From Agapetus fuscipes (Eukaryota > Arthropoda > Insecta > Trichoptera > Glossosomatidae), in contig OX637353.1 of assembly GCA_951799405.1 (NCBI GenBank), positions 15,066,001 to 15,130,000 of the forward strand: DNA of 64,000 nucleotides, in the 5' to 3' direction. The position numbers and the translations under genes are program-made. Below, one piece after another: positions 53,575 through 63,962 of the stretch (the first letter of the stretch is position 1; every line of letters begins with the position of its first letter). The notes beneath the pieces were generated by a model. It saw only the letters and a list, made by a program, of their open reading frames with translations. It had not been told where the DNA came from and searched no databases.

Positions 53575-54415
53575 TTATAAGTCGAGAATGATCTTTATTT
53601 TTCGTATAAATTAAGGACTGAAATTCCATGTATCTGGATAAATCAATCAACCATCGAACAATACTGAGCAACTGTAATTCTGAACCGGAAGTGATCATAA
53701 ATAAATTATGTATAAAAAAAATTAAACCAGAGTTTTTATTAAATAGAACCCGATCAAAACCATAATTGAATAGAATATGAACAATATATTTTACAATGTA
53801 ATGGCAGCCTTACAAAAGAAAAGTGAAATATTCAATTTTTTTATTTTTTTTGTAATTTTGAATTTGGAATTTTCGGAGACACCTAAAAGGTTTTCCCCGT
53901 TGGCATCACTGACGCGTCATGAATATTAATTTATTTTCAGTAACCATTATGTGTGCCACATGTGTTTTGATTTGTTTCCACGTCGATGGCTACGACAATA
54001 TTCATGCAGTGCTTTTAGGACACAAAAACAAAGTTTGTTTATCACTGCTCTTCCTAAAAATAATCATTGATAAAATTTTAATGGTTCTTTTCAATATTGC
54101 TACGATTTACGGGTTCAATTTTATGGAAACATCGCTTGACTTATTGCAAACAATTTATTTTAAGACAACTTTGGCCCCTTTTATAGCATGGCATAAGAAT
54201 GGTTCTTGAAACATTGGGAACTGGAATATGCGTGATTTTGCCAGAATATTCTTTTTAGAAGATTCGAGCGAATGCTCTCACCATAGAACAAATACAAGTA
54301 TAAATATTTAAAAACCTACATCTAGAGACACATTCACACTCACACAAGTAAAAACACACATACACACAATCACTCATTCGTAACAATATTATAAAACGAG
54401 TCAGAAGTGTTAACC
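53575..54415. other. No recognised feature; CA-rich patch
   Basis: Short similarity to 17530-17690 at 53585-53700 ('gaatgatctttattttt', 'aatcaatcaacc'). Bases 54330-54375 are an imperfect (CA)n tract. Confidence 0.45.
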
Positions 54416-54419
54416 TCTA

Positions 54420-54722
54420 GACCGGTCCGTAGTCTAGTGGTAAACATTTCTGACTCGTAGATAGAAGGTTGTAGGCTCGAATCCAGGCGGAGCAAAAAAA
54501 GATACCACTTACATTTTCAAAATTGCTCCGCTAGGTTGAAAAATTCATAAAACCTTTCCAAAGACCGGTCACTGAAAGGTCCATCCAACCTTACAACAAC
54601 TGGGTCTTGCGTGAGAATTAGCGCTTTCTACAGCGACGACCTAGCTAGCAGAGGGCTCTTGAGGTGTGATACACACAAAAACAGCGCTCACCAAATAAAT
54701 CATCCTAATATTATTATTATTA
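54420..54722 (+). mobile_element. R3 tRNA-derived SINE with complete tail
   Basis: Head 'ccggtccgtagtctagtggt' with B box, body with 'aaagaccggtcactgaaagg', tail to 'caaataaatcatcctaatat' and a TTA microsatellite. Reference copy for R3. Confidence 0.87.
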
Positions 54723-54724
54723 TT

Positions 54725-55130
54725 ACGTGTCTGCTTATGGGAATGCATTAATTAATTATGAATCTCAAATGTAATATATCTTTGCAACTAAGAGGTCTAT
54801 CCAGCCTTACAGCAAATGGGTCTTGCTTGAGAATTGGCGCTTTGTAGCGACGACGACCAAACTCGTAAAAACGTAGATAGCTCAATTGGTAGAATGCTTG
54901 CATTCTATGCCAGGAGCAAGGGCTCGATCTCAAGGTTTACTCAGCCTTCACAAGAAATGAGAACTAGCCCCCCCGGGAGCTGGTTCTCATGGAGCTGGGA
55001 AACCCCCATTCAACTGACCTGCCCCTTACCCGTAAAAATAAATAGGTCCCGAATTGCCACATCCGACCCCTTCGGGGATAACGCAGGCCAGAAGTTACAC
55101 TATATGTGTAGCTTAGTTGCGTATGTATGT
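54725..55130 (+). mobile_element. R1 fragment + R3-R2 composite SINE
   Basis: R1 3' end (54725-54792), then the R3 3' body (54795-54868) joined by 'actcgtaaaaa' to an R2 (54872-55130). The same R3-R2 junction as at 16.5 and 32.7 kb. Confidence 0.82.
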
Positions 55131-55134
55131 CATT

Positions 55135-55358
55135 TCTATATCGGTGTTATGGACGAGGGAGTCAAATGGCTGATCTTCTTTGAGTATTCGGAACAGAATA
55201 ACGTTGGTTGGATCCCCGCTTGGATCATTTGACCATAACTTTGATTCTTGTTCAACAGAATATGTCATTGGGTTAATCATTAATGAATAATTCATTAAAA
55301 TATACGATAATGATGATATTAGTACCTGTTTCTGGCCAGGCAGAATAGGAAAGCAAAT
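55135..55358 (+). mobile_element. R4 tRNA-derived SINE
   Basis: B-box-like GGTTGGATCCC, 'ttcaacagaatatgtcattg' and 'ctgtttctggccaggcagaa'. Cut by the M4 insertion to its right. Confidence 0.65.
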
Positions 55359-55590
55359 CGCTCCCCCAGTTCTTGTTTGCCGTATTCCCGTATAGACCAA
55401 TTCTGTCAAATATGACTTTTTAATGCAGTTGTCTTAAAAGAATCAAATTCTACACAATCTGAGCTAAGAAAAGTCGTAAAACTCGATAATGTGAGAGTTG
55501 TTTTAAGACACATTGGTCCAGTACACATGCAAACATTGCTCATGTAAAATTAGCTTAATGGTCGATACGGCAAACAAGACTAAGGCAGCG
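55359..55590. mobile_element. M4 MITE
   Basis: Ends CGCTCCCCCAGTTCTTGTTT and AAACAAGACTAAGGCAGCG. AAAT flanks both sides. Confidence 0.87.
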
Positions 55591-55742
55591 AAATGGTATG
55601 CCTCTTTACAGATCGATTTTTATAAATAATAAAAAAATGATGTCTAGATACTTATGTTTACACTAACACATACTAATCTAACACAACTACACAATATCCT
55701 ACGTATTCATAACACTATCTATTCTCACACGGATATATGGCT

Positions 55743-55926
55743 TTAAGAGCCCGTTCCCACTTGTCGGGTGTCGGATCCGTATATTAATCGGAGGTTCCAG
55801 TTGAAGAACATTTCGGACAAAATCGGTTTCCGGCAAGTGTGAATAGCTTCATACAAAATGTTCTGCCACTGGAACCTCCGATTAATACACGGATCCGACA
55901 CCCGACAAGTGGGAACGAGCTCTTAA
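55743..55926. mobile_element. Foldback MITE, 184 bp
   Basis: Arms of ~60 bp starting TTAAGAGCCCGTTCCCACTT are almost perfect complements. The central loop is ~60 bp. Only copy in the window. Confidence 0.85.
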
Positions 55927-55929
55927 GGG

Positions 55930-56560
55930 GGACGACTTTGTGGGTCAAGAGGATACAGAGTAACTAACAGCCAAATAGATCAGATTAAATTAGCAAGACA
56001 ATACGTTGTAATTATTTTAGAGTGGTTGGCGGAAGTACGCCAAATTATAGGGAGATAAACTGTCAAATAATCATGCAAAATCCTAAGTCGGTTTTCTTTC
56101 TCCATCTTGTGTTTTTGCACCCAATAATTTTACATGTCGTTATGATTTATAAAAATCGATACCTTTAATAGATTGTACGCGTTTCTTAGTTGAATAACGG
56201 TTGCCAAGGACCTTAGTTATACAGACGATTTACGTTTGCCGGCCGAGATAAAGTCAAATTTGGAATATTTATTTTCAGTCCATTGTGATCGTTAATTTAT
56301 ACAAATGAAGTACGTCAGTTTTAAAACCTCTTTGTTTTATATTTTTTCAATAGGAATTAATGACGTTTTTATTTAACCTTGTACAGCTGTTTTTTTTGCG
56401 TATATTTTGTCCTTTTATTGATTTAAAATACATACCTCATTGCATACTTAAATATTTAATATATGCATACTGACAATTTTGTTGTGTTAAATGGTACTAA
56501 GTACTTTGACACGATGGTAAACAATGTTTCTTTTAAACACAGGGATAAATATTTTTAGAA
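55930..56560. other. No recognised feature
   Basis: AT-rich, no match on either strand. Confidence 0.5.
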
Positions 56561-56565
56561 GTCTA

Positions 56566-56818
56566 TTAATGAATGTATGGAAGTGAAGCGTGGACGGTGA
56601 ATGATAGTGACATGAATAAAGTGTGTACAGTGGATGTGAAAATAATCTGAGAAGCATTACAGGTTAATTTTTAAAAGATAGAGTACTGAATGAATGGGTT
56701 TAAAAAATAAATAATCTAGAAGAGAATGTAAAGACAAAGGTAGAAAAGAATACAATGAGATGGTTTAGGCATTCGGAAAGAATGGATTATAAAAGCTTTA
56801 CAAAGTACATATATTTTT
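56566..56818 (+). mobile_element. RTE-like LINE remnant
   Basis: Reads, with stops, a MYGSEAWTVNDSDMNKV motif and later an R-M-D segment, the region between RT and C-terminus. A fossil. Confidence 0.6.
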
Positions 56819-57057
56819 TCTCGGCGTGCAAACGTCACACGTCTGTGTGAATAGAGTCCTTAGCAACTAATAAAAAATGTTTGTTTGCGTATTTTCGTAG
56901 CTTCCGTCACAATTTTGTTTTATATGGGATTTGTGCTCAATAGCAGCATTTGAAAGGAGGATTCTTACACATGGTTTGCCCCCTGAGAAAAAAATGTTTT
57001 TTTAACTTTGTTGCATCTTTGTTTAATTTATATACCTACCCGAAAAAATTAAAAAAT

Positions 57058-57310
57058 ATGTTTTTTCATGCTGGTAATAATGACCTTTATCGCGTTCTAT
57101 GGTTTTTTAATTTTTAATTTCGAACTAATCATAATAATACTTACATATTTTTGGCTAGAGGTCAATGAAAAAAGTTTTCATAGGTAGGTTCATATTTAAA
57201 TCTATACCTACCTGCAATATTCAATAATAAATATTTCTCATACTGGCAATAATGACCTTGAACCACAGCGTGATCTATTGGTTGATTTGAATTTTTCGAA
57301 GTTCGAAATT
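57058..57310. repeat. R7 repeat, two tandem-like copies
   Basis: 'catgctggtaataatgacct' (57068) and 'ctggcaataatgacctt' (57244), each followed by a TTTGAATTTCGAA-like block. Also at 63.78 and 63.94 kb. Confidence 0.55.
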
Positions 57311-57854
57311 CAAATAGACAAAAAAATCTTTACAAAATAGCGTATTGAACCAGAATCAAAATTTAAAATAATAATCGGTTTTATTTTAAAATTACAATGA
57401 AAAACCTCATTGAGTCGCCTTTTATTTAGAAAAAAAAGAATATTTCTTGATATGATGATATTCTGTTGTAATAAAAGGAAGTATATAGACAAAGAGGTTA
57501 TATCAAAAGATTACGTAGGTACTTTTTACTTGCATCAGTGATTTTCGTTTCGCAAAAATACGTACACAGTGCTCTTCGATTGTTATTATCATAAATAAAA
57601 ACCATTTCCTCGTTTACAAAGAGCACCAAGACATCTCGTAACTTTATCGACATCAAAACAATAAAAGTGAAATAATAATATGATCGTTTTAAGTTCAAAT
57701 GTTGACATTTTGCATAAATCTACGTACGTGCCATCAACAAGTAATACTATGTTTTAAAAGTAAATGTATGATACGAGTATATTGTATTTTATGCGCTAGT
57801 AAATTTGAAAGGTAAGCTCGTTTTCATACAAGCCATAAATTTCTGTAGTCACAC

Positions 57855-57932
57855 AGGTTTGGAGTCTAGTAATTAACTCTACGGATTGGTAATCGAAAAG
57901 TTGTGAGTTCGATGCCCGGTGGAGCACTTTAA
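57855..57932 (+). repeat. R3 SINE head fragment
   Basis: tRNA-like head with B box AGTTCGATGCCC and 'ggtggagcac'; the body is absent. Confidence 0.6.
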
Positions 57933-57944
57933 AAGTATCATTTC

Positions 57945-58195
57945 TATACTATAATCTAAATTGCAAAGATATTTAGGATTTATTTAAAATGTATTCCCAC
58001 AAGCAGACACGTATACCTACCTAAGTTCGCGCTTACACATGCCGAATATGACTCTACAACATAAAACCTAATCTCAAATAAACATATATGTCCTGCAACT
58101 CTTTCCGACCTTTCCTGAAACAGGGGTGACATTGGCAAAGTGAACCATTTACAGTATGAATGGTCAGCCTCATAAAAACCTGTATAAATGTGCAT
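57945..58195 (-). repeat. R1 repeat
   Basis: Complete copy from 'ataatctaaattgcaaagat' to 'ggtcagcctcataaaaacct'. Confidence 0.82.
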
Positions 58196-58279
58196 ACAAA
58201 ATAAATCAAACCTTACATGAATGTTAATTTTGCAACTCCTGCCGCCTTTCCCTGAAACGGGGTGGCATTGGCAAAGTGA

Positions 58280-61200
58280 ATTGTCAAAGCGAGTACGAGC
58301 CAGGAGCGAATAAATGCACTGGGCACAGGCACAGGCGCAGACGCAAACATATAATACCTGACGTCATAGCCTTCATTTCAATAATATAAGTTACTTATGA
58401 TAAAAGATAAATTTAATACTATCGGCGCAGACTTTGATAATGAAAATATTGTCTTCACTGTCCATCAACAGATAGAGCAGTGGATGAAGTCACTACCAAG
58501 TTCAAATAATAAATTAAATATCATTCACTTAAACATACGCAGCTTAAGAAAAAACTTTGATCAACTATGTGTACTTCTAAAAAACACAAATGATAAAATT
58601 GATATAATAATACTAAGCGAAGTCAACATCAAACCAGACGCGGCTCATCATTATAATCTAAATGGATACGAAAAACACTTTAAGCTGAGGACTGACCGCC
58701 GCGGTGGTGGAATTATGATATATATAAAAAATAGATTTAAATGCACAACAGCTGACACAATTTTTAGAAACTGCGAAAGCTTATATCTACGAGTCACGCA
58801 CGAAGGGACCAAACTTAATGTTATGTGCATTTACCGCCCACCATCTATGCAAAAATTATTGTTCCTTAATGAACTTGATATATTTTTAAAGAACTATGCA
58901 AGAAACGAGAAATTAATACTTATTGGGGATATGAATATAGACACAAAAGACAATAATAACATACTAACGCAAAGATATAAAGATATTCTATGTAATTATG
59001 GAATGGATGAATGTATATACGAGTTTACTAGAGAAGAGATTAGTGGAAACAATACCACCCAAACCTGCATAGACCACATTTTTACTCGTCTTCATAGATA
59101 CCCAATATATTCCTCAATTATTAAACACAAAATCTCTGACCATTACGTCACGGCGCTATGTGTACCCTTTACAACTACACCGAGATCTAAAAAAGCGGAA
59201 AATTCAAAGCTGTTGAATAATAAAAAAATAGAAAACATGCTACATAACATTAAATGGGAAAACGTTGCAGCAAAATACGACTGTCCTATATTATTGCTTA
59301 ACGAAGTTGTCGGAATATTTCAAAACATATATGAAAAATGTACTTATGAACAACAGGTCCTGACAAGTAAACAAAACAATGAAGGCTGGATTACCCACAA
59401 CTTACAACAAATGATGCACGATAGGGACAAATCCTTTAGAAAATGGAGAAGCTGCCCAACAAATAATAGTTATAGAAATAAATACGTCAAACTACGAAAT
59501 AGAACGACTGTGGAAATAAAAAAAGCAAAAATAAATTATTATCAAACCGAATTTGAAAAAACGAAAGGGAATATGATTAAAACCTGGAAAACGGTAAATC
59601 GCTTACTAGGAAAAAATGTAAATTCCATCGATGACGTTGTTATGAAACACCTAGGCACAAATACGAATGTGAAAGACATAGTAAATAACTTTGCCTCCAG
59701 TTTCATTTCTGAGGTAGAAAAAATTAAACATAATTGCCAAATCAAACTTCTACCGAACAACTCACCACATGCTAATAAACAAATGCAATCCTTACGTATC
59801 CCATATGCAAAACCAACCGAAATTCAAAAAATCATATCTGAACTAAATCCACAAAAATCTACTGGCATAGACTGTATTAGAATAAAGGATATCAAGTTTG
59901 TGAAAGATAACATAAGCGCAACACTATGTAAAATATTAAACATGTGTATTTCTAAGGGTATGTACCCTGACAGTCTAAAAATATCAATAATAAGGCCCAT
60001 TTACAAAGGAAATTCACACAAGGAATACTATAACTACAGACCCATCTCTATTTTAACATGCATAAATAAAATTTTTGAAACATACCTGGTCCAAAAAATA
60101 ACTAAATACCTTGACAAGAATGCAATCATAAACACCCAACAATATGGATTCCAAAAAAGGAAAAACACAACGCAGCTTTTGACTGATTTTGCAAATACCA
60201 TAAACCAGGCATTAAATAACAAGAAACATGTGATAGTTATATTTGTGGACTATGCAAAAGCCTTCGATACCCTGGACCATCTTCGCCTTGAAGAATGCTT
60301 GGATGATGCCGGGATCAGAGGAAAATACAAACAACTGCTAACAAACTATCTACAAAATCGACACATAACAGTGAAAATAAAAGACACTTACAGCAAAAAT
60401 ACAAGAATAAACACGGGAGTGGCACAAGGATCGGTCATTGGACCCTTAGAATACTTGCTTTACTGCAATTCCATGACTAAAGTCACATCACAAACAATTT
60501 GTTATCAATTTGCAGATGATACAGCTATAGTATCAATCGGTGACACTCAAAAAGATGCACAGCAGAAACTGCAAGCAGACTTTAACCAAGTGATAAAATG
60601 GTCACACGACTATAGTCTAACGATCAACATGGAAAAAACAAAAGTCATAAACATCACCTCCCCATATAATAAACATAGGGAAGATATAACAATATATGCC
60701 CACACATACGAATGCTTTCACAAAGCTCTACGAGACTGTGTTTGTGCAAAAATAAATGTTGTGAATAAGTACAAGTACTTAGGTATCATCATAGATTCCT
60801 ACTTCAACTGGGAGGAGCAAGTCAAGACAGTCTGTAACAAGCTAAGGATATGCCTTCTGAACATGTACCATCTAAAACCATACCTGCCATACACAGTGCT
60901 AAGACTGGTCTACATGGGGTTGGTTGAGCCGATTATTACCTATGGACTAAGAATATGGGGCCTTACTTTTAAATCATATATCGACAGGATCTTGAACATA
61001 CAAATCAGAATATTAAAATGCATAGTTCCAAAAGAAATAAAAAAAGAAGCAAAAGATAATCACAATATATTATTTAACTATGTCAACGTCTTATCGGTGG
61101 AAAATCTATGCAAATACAAAATAATGATGGATCATTTTCTTGACGATGAGCACAAAATAAAAATATCGCACCCAAATGTGACAAGACTAGTTTCGGCACA

Positions 61201-61526
61201 GCGGCTGAGGGAGCCTCGGCAGGTAAATTACTACGGGAAGAGAACATTGGCATGTGTTATCCCTAAACTATATAACCAGCTTCCAAAAAGCATAAATGAA
61301 GATAAAAATATAAATAAATTTAAAAAAAACATTAAGACACACTTTAAACACCTAAAGGTTAATGTATAAGGATTATATTTAAGAAACATATAGAAGAAAT
61401 CAATATTATAAATATGGTAATGTAACCTGCAGACAAGCCTCGGCTTTGCGGGAACAATTAAATACATTGTATGTATTGTAAAAAAATATTAAGAAAATAA
61501 AGGAAAATATTCAAAAAAAAAAAAAA
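58280..61526 (+). mobile_element. Non-LTR retrotransposon, nearly complete, with poly(A) tail
   Basis: A short 5' leader (58280-58396, 'gagccaggagcgaataaatg'), one large open frame, a ~145 bp 3' UTR and 14 A residues (61513-61526). No ORF1 is present, so either the family lacks it or this copy is 5'-truncated just before ORF2. Confidence 0.88.
58397..61369 (+). CDS. LINE ORF2: AP endonuclease + reverse transcriptase
   Basis: Copies element RNA into DNA at nicked target sites. It has 990 codons, unbroken. The APE-type endonuclease shows HLNIRSLRKNF, IIILSEVNI (metal-binding Glu), RRGGGIMIYIK, IYRPPS, LIGDMNID, and IDHIF with ISDHYVT near residue 255. The reverse transcriptase shows IIRPIYKGNSHKEYYNYRPI, QYGFQKRKNTTQLL, IFVDYAKAFDTLDH (motif A), GVAQGSVIGPL (motif B) and QFADDTAIV (catalytic FADD, motif C), then the thumb and a C-terminal part with LRLVYMGLVEPIITYGLRIW. 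No RNase H is seen. The RT motifs place it in the Jockey/CR1/Rex1-like assemblage; I cannot fix the clade. It is strongly A-rich, unlike the host exons. Confidence 0.92.
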   Translation: MIKDKFNTIGADFDNENIVFTVHQQIEQWMKSLPSSNNKLNIIHLNIRSLRKNFDQLCVLLKNTNDKIDIIILSEVNIKPDAAHHYNLNGYEKHFKLRTDRRGGGIMIYIKNRFKCTTADTIFRNCESLYLRVTHEGTKLNVMCIYRPPSMQKLLFLNELDIFLKNYARNEKLILIGDMNIDTKDNNNILTQRYKDILCNYGMDECIYEFTREEISGNNTTQTCIDHIFTRLHRYPIYSSIIKHKISDHYVTALCVPFTTTPRSKKAENSKLLNNKKIENMLHNIKWENVAAKYDCPILLLNEVVGIFQNIYEKCTYEQQVLTSKQNNEGWITHNLQQMMHDRDKSFRKWRSCPTNNSYRNKYVKLRNRTTVEIKKAKINYYQTEFEKTKGNMIKTWKTVNRLLGKNVNSIDDVVMKHLGTNTNVKDIVNNFASSFISEVEKIKHNCQIKLLPNNSPHANKQMQSLRIPYAKPTEIQKIISELNPQKSTGIDCIRIKDIKFVKDNISATLCKILNMCISKGMYPDSLKISIIRPIYKGNSHKEYYNYRPISILTCINKIFETYLVQKITKYLDKNAIINTQQYGFQKRKNTTQLLTDFANTINQALNNKKHVIVIFVDYAKAFDTLDHLRLEECLDDAGIRGKYKQLLTNYLQNRHITVKIKDTYSKNTRINTGVAQGSVIGPLEYLLYCNSMTKVTSQTICYQFADDTAIVSIGDTQKDAQQKLQADFNQVIKWSHDYSLTINMEKTKVINITSPYNKHREDITIYAHTYECFHKALRDCVCAKINVVNKYKYLGIIIDSYFNWEEQVKTVCNKLRICLLNMYHLKPYLPYTVLRLVYMGLVEPIITYGLRIWGLTFKSYIDRILNIQIRILKCIVPKEIKKEAKDNHNILFNYVNVLSVENLCKYKIMMDHFLDDEHKIKISHPNVTRLVSAQRLREPRQVNYYGKRTLACVIPKLYNQLPKSINEDKNINKFKKNIKTHFKHLKVNV

Positions 61527-61584
61527 TCAAGGTTTAACAGCATTGGGGGGTCAACCTCATACCAATATATTTGTCAAGGAATAC

Positions 61585-61740
61585 AAAAAATCAGAAAAGT
61601 GAAATGATTAAAAAAACTTAAATCAAATTTAAGTAAATTATATTAAACTTAGAAGCCCTAGCCGCCAACATTGCAAATCAACCACCATGATGATGACTAA
61701 CCTTTCCACGAACCACAATGCGTCTGCGAACCGCAAAGAG
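61585..61740 (-). mobile_element. Short RTE-like LINE 3' fragment
   Basis: 'ccctagccgccaacattgca' is the complement of the LINE C-terminal end; it continues the R1 at 61530-61580, so both belong to one LINE copy. Confidence 0.6.
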
Positions 61741-61741
61741 T

Positions 61742-61975
61742 TATATTACGTCCCCTTAGTGCTTGTTTGTCTTAATTCCATCAGAGGTAATTTCACATGA
61801 GCAATGTTTGTATGTGTACTGGATCAATGTGTCTTATGAAAACTGGAAATTGATTTTTGAAATATTAAAAACAACTCTCACATTATCGTGTTTTACGTTT
61901 GTTTTCTCAGCTCAGATTGTGTAGAATGTGATTCTTGAGACAATTTCTTTGAAAGGTCATCTTTGAATCTCTTTT
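61742..61975. mobile_element. M4-related MITE, diverged
   Basis: Begins 'cgtccccttagtgcttgttt', shares 'tggatcaatgtgtcttatga' and 'agctcagattgtgtagaat' with M4. The right end is lost. Confidence 0.7.
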
Positions 61976-61981
61976 ACTGTT

Positions 61982-62412
61982 ACTGTATCCTGCCGCCGTT
62001 CCACTAGGGGTGGCCGGTACCTCTGCAGATGCATCTCCATTTTTTTTTATTCTTTCATCTCTTCAACATTCACCACTTTCTTCATTTATACCCTTCTCTT
62101 ATTCTCACTCTGCAGGTTTCATTCTTTTGCAATCTCACCAATTTGGGTTATCCATCCCTTCCTCGGTCTTCCCCTTTCACACTTTCCTCTGACATTTTCT
62201 CTGTACCTACACTTTATTCGTTAGTCGTTCATCATCCATTTTTTCAAAATGTCCGAACCATCTCATTGTGCTTTTTTGTACTTTCATTCTTAAATTCTCT
62301 TTTATACCACACTCGTTCATCACCCAATCATTGCGGACTCTATCATCCAGTGTCTTTCCAGTCATTGCTCTCAGCTACTTAAGCCATTTCAACCGTACAT
62401 ACTTTGGTTCAT
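61982..62412 (-). mobile_element. RTE-like LINE C-terminus, second subfamily
   Basis: Minus-strand homologue of 47400-47750 with ~100 bp more upstream, ending 'ggtaccggccacccctag'. Frameshifted. Confidence 0.72.
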
Positions 62413-62988
62413 TCTAATCTAATCTAAGGTGCAAATATATGTTACATTGGAGATTCACATTATATGCATTTTCACAAGCAGACACGTATAAGTTCACGCT
62501 TAAACCCGATATAAAAACCCGAATCTCAAATGAACATACACCCTGCAACTCCTGCAGACCTTCTCTGAAACAGGGGTGACATTGGCAATGTGAACCATTT
62601 TCTACAGCATGGGTGGTCAGCCGCATACCAACCTATACCTAAGTCAAGGAATATACACAATAAATTACATTTTTAAAATCAACAAATAATAATATGTATG
62701 GACATCAAAAAGTAAACAAAAAACAATTTCTAATAAACCCTAGCCGCCAACATTACAGATCAACCGTCATTTCTATCTGTCCTTAGCTCCTTACATACTT
62801 TTTTCATTTCCTCCAGAGTCATAACCTTCTTCATACAGGCTCTCCTTTTATTATGACTCTGGATATTCCATTCATTCGCAAATTCGGAAATTTGGTCCAT
62901 CCTCTACCACGACATCCATCTATTCTTGCAACATATACTTTCCTCGCCAGTCTTTCATCATTCATTCTCTCAAATGGTAGATAAGCCA
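62412..62988 (-). mobile_element. 5'-truncated RTE-like LINE with R1
   Basis: R1 (62412-62645), LINE 3' UTR and C-terminal coding end (62740-62988), in the same order as at 39.5 kb, with small deletions in the GRPRK region. Confidence 0.8.
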
Positions 62989-62989
62989 A

Positions 62990-63205
62990 GCAAGCACTGG
63001 GGGGACGAGTCTTGATGGCTTGTTTTTATTGTGTTGAGGCATCTGCTTGGTATTTACAATCACTCTAATCGTGACTTGGTTGCCATTTACGTTCAGGTAC
63101 CTGACGCCATTAAAATTTTGTAAGTACATAATCATCGTAGATATACAGTGGGAAAGTCCCAGATATTTCATATGCATAATATTAGCTCCTTTTTGTAGGT
63201 AGGTA
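62990..63205. other. Unassigned
   Basis: Begins with 'gccaagcaagcactggggg', an M4-like end in reverse; the remainder is not recognised. Confidence 0.4.
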
Positions 63206-63209
63206 AAAT

Positions 63210-63545
63210 TGACTTTTTAAGAAATCCTGTGCGGGAGATTCTCTAGATTCTAGAGACTCTAGGGGTCTATGACACTTGTAATGCCGCAGAGGTGTTTTAT
63301 TACGAGCTTAGTCGTCGCTACAAAGCGCCAATACTCAAGCAAGACCCAGTATATTCCATTGGAATGGAATATACAAGACCCAGTAGGTTGGATGGACCTT
63401 TAGTGACCGGTCTTTGGTAGAGGATGCCTGAATTTTTCAACCCAGCGAAGAGCATATTTGAAAATATAAATGTTGTATTTTTTGTGTGCTCCGCCGGGAT
63501 TCGAACCCACAACCTTCCATTAACGAGTCCGAAGTGACATGTGAC
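63210..63545 (-). mobile_element. R3 SINE plus shared flank
   Basis: R3 with B box (GGTTCGAATCCC on the minus strand, near 63490-63501) and body, preceded by the same repeat as at 9068. A 17-bp local duplication (TATTCCATTGGAATGGAATA-like palindrome at 63352-63373) interrupts it. Confidence 0.72.
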
Positions 63546-63554
63546 ATTTGAGCA

Positions 63555-63962
63555 CATATAGTTAAAGAGTTTATAATGTATTTTAAATGAAAGAATGGAC
63601 CTCGCACATGAATTGTGATGTCACACGACCGGGTTGGTAGAGAAAAAGTAAAAAAATATTTTGTTATTGGATCCTAAGGACATTCGTCTCATACAAGAGT
63701 GTGAGAGAGAGAAAATCTAAATTAAAATTTGTGTTGAATCCATTTAGAACGTTACCTAAACGTGAAAAAATAAATAAAACATTTTCCATGCTGGCAATAA
63801 TGACATTGATCCCCAACAAGTTTGATAGGTAATTTGAATTTCGAACACATCGTGTGTTTATAATTTTTGTTTGAAAAAATGTAAATAATGCAATTTAATG
63901 TATACCTATCTGCGTATTTTTGTTGGAAAGATTTTCTACACTGCACTGGCAATAATGACCTT
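63555..63962. repeat. R6 and R7 repeats
   Basis: R6 at 63595-63720 ('cacgaccgggttggtagaga', 'ctcatacaagagtg'); R7 at 63778-63860 and 63940-63962 ('ctggcaataatgaccttga'). Confidence 0.55.

Larger units (their letters stand above)
58183..61580 (-). repeat. Second R1 copy, interrupted by a full LINE
   Basis: Left part 58183-58279 stops at 'ggcattggcaaagtgaa'. The right part ('ttaacagcattggggggtca' to 'accaatatatttgtcaagga') begins at about 61530, after the LINE A-run. Confidence 0.85.

Noticed and set aside
53919..54209. 96-codon frame with hydrophobic N-terminus
   Set aside because: AT-rich, no recognisable domain and no supporting neighbouring exons; could be an orphan gene but nothing in the sequence supports it.
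6142..62626. Recurrent ~70-codon frames reading [19 protein letters not shown] at 6142, 8273, 11809, 18644, 29521 and 62414
   Set aside because: All are translations of the R1 repeat body; identical position in the repeat, no evidence of protein coding.
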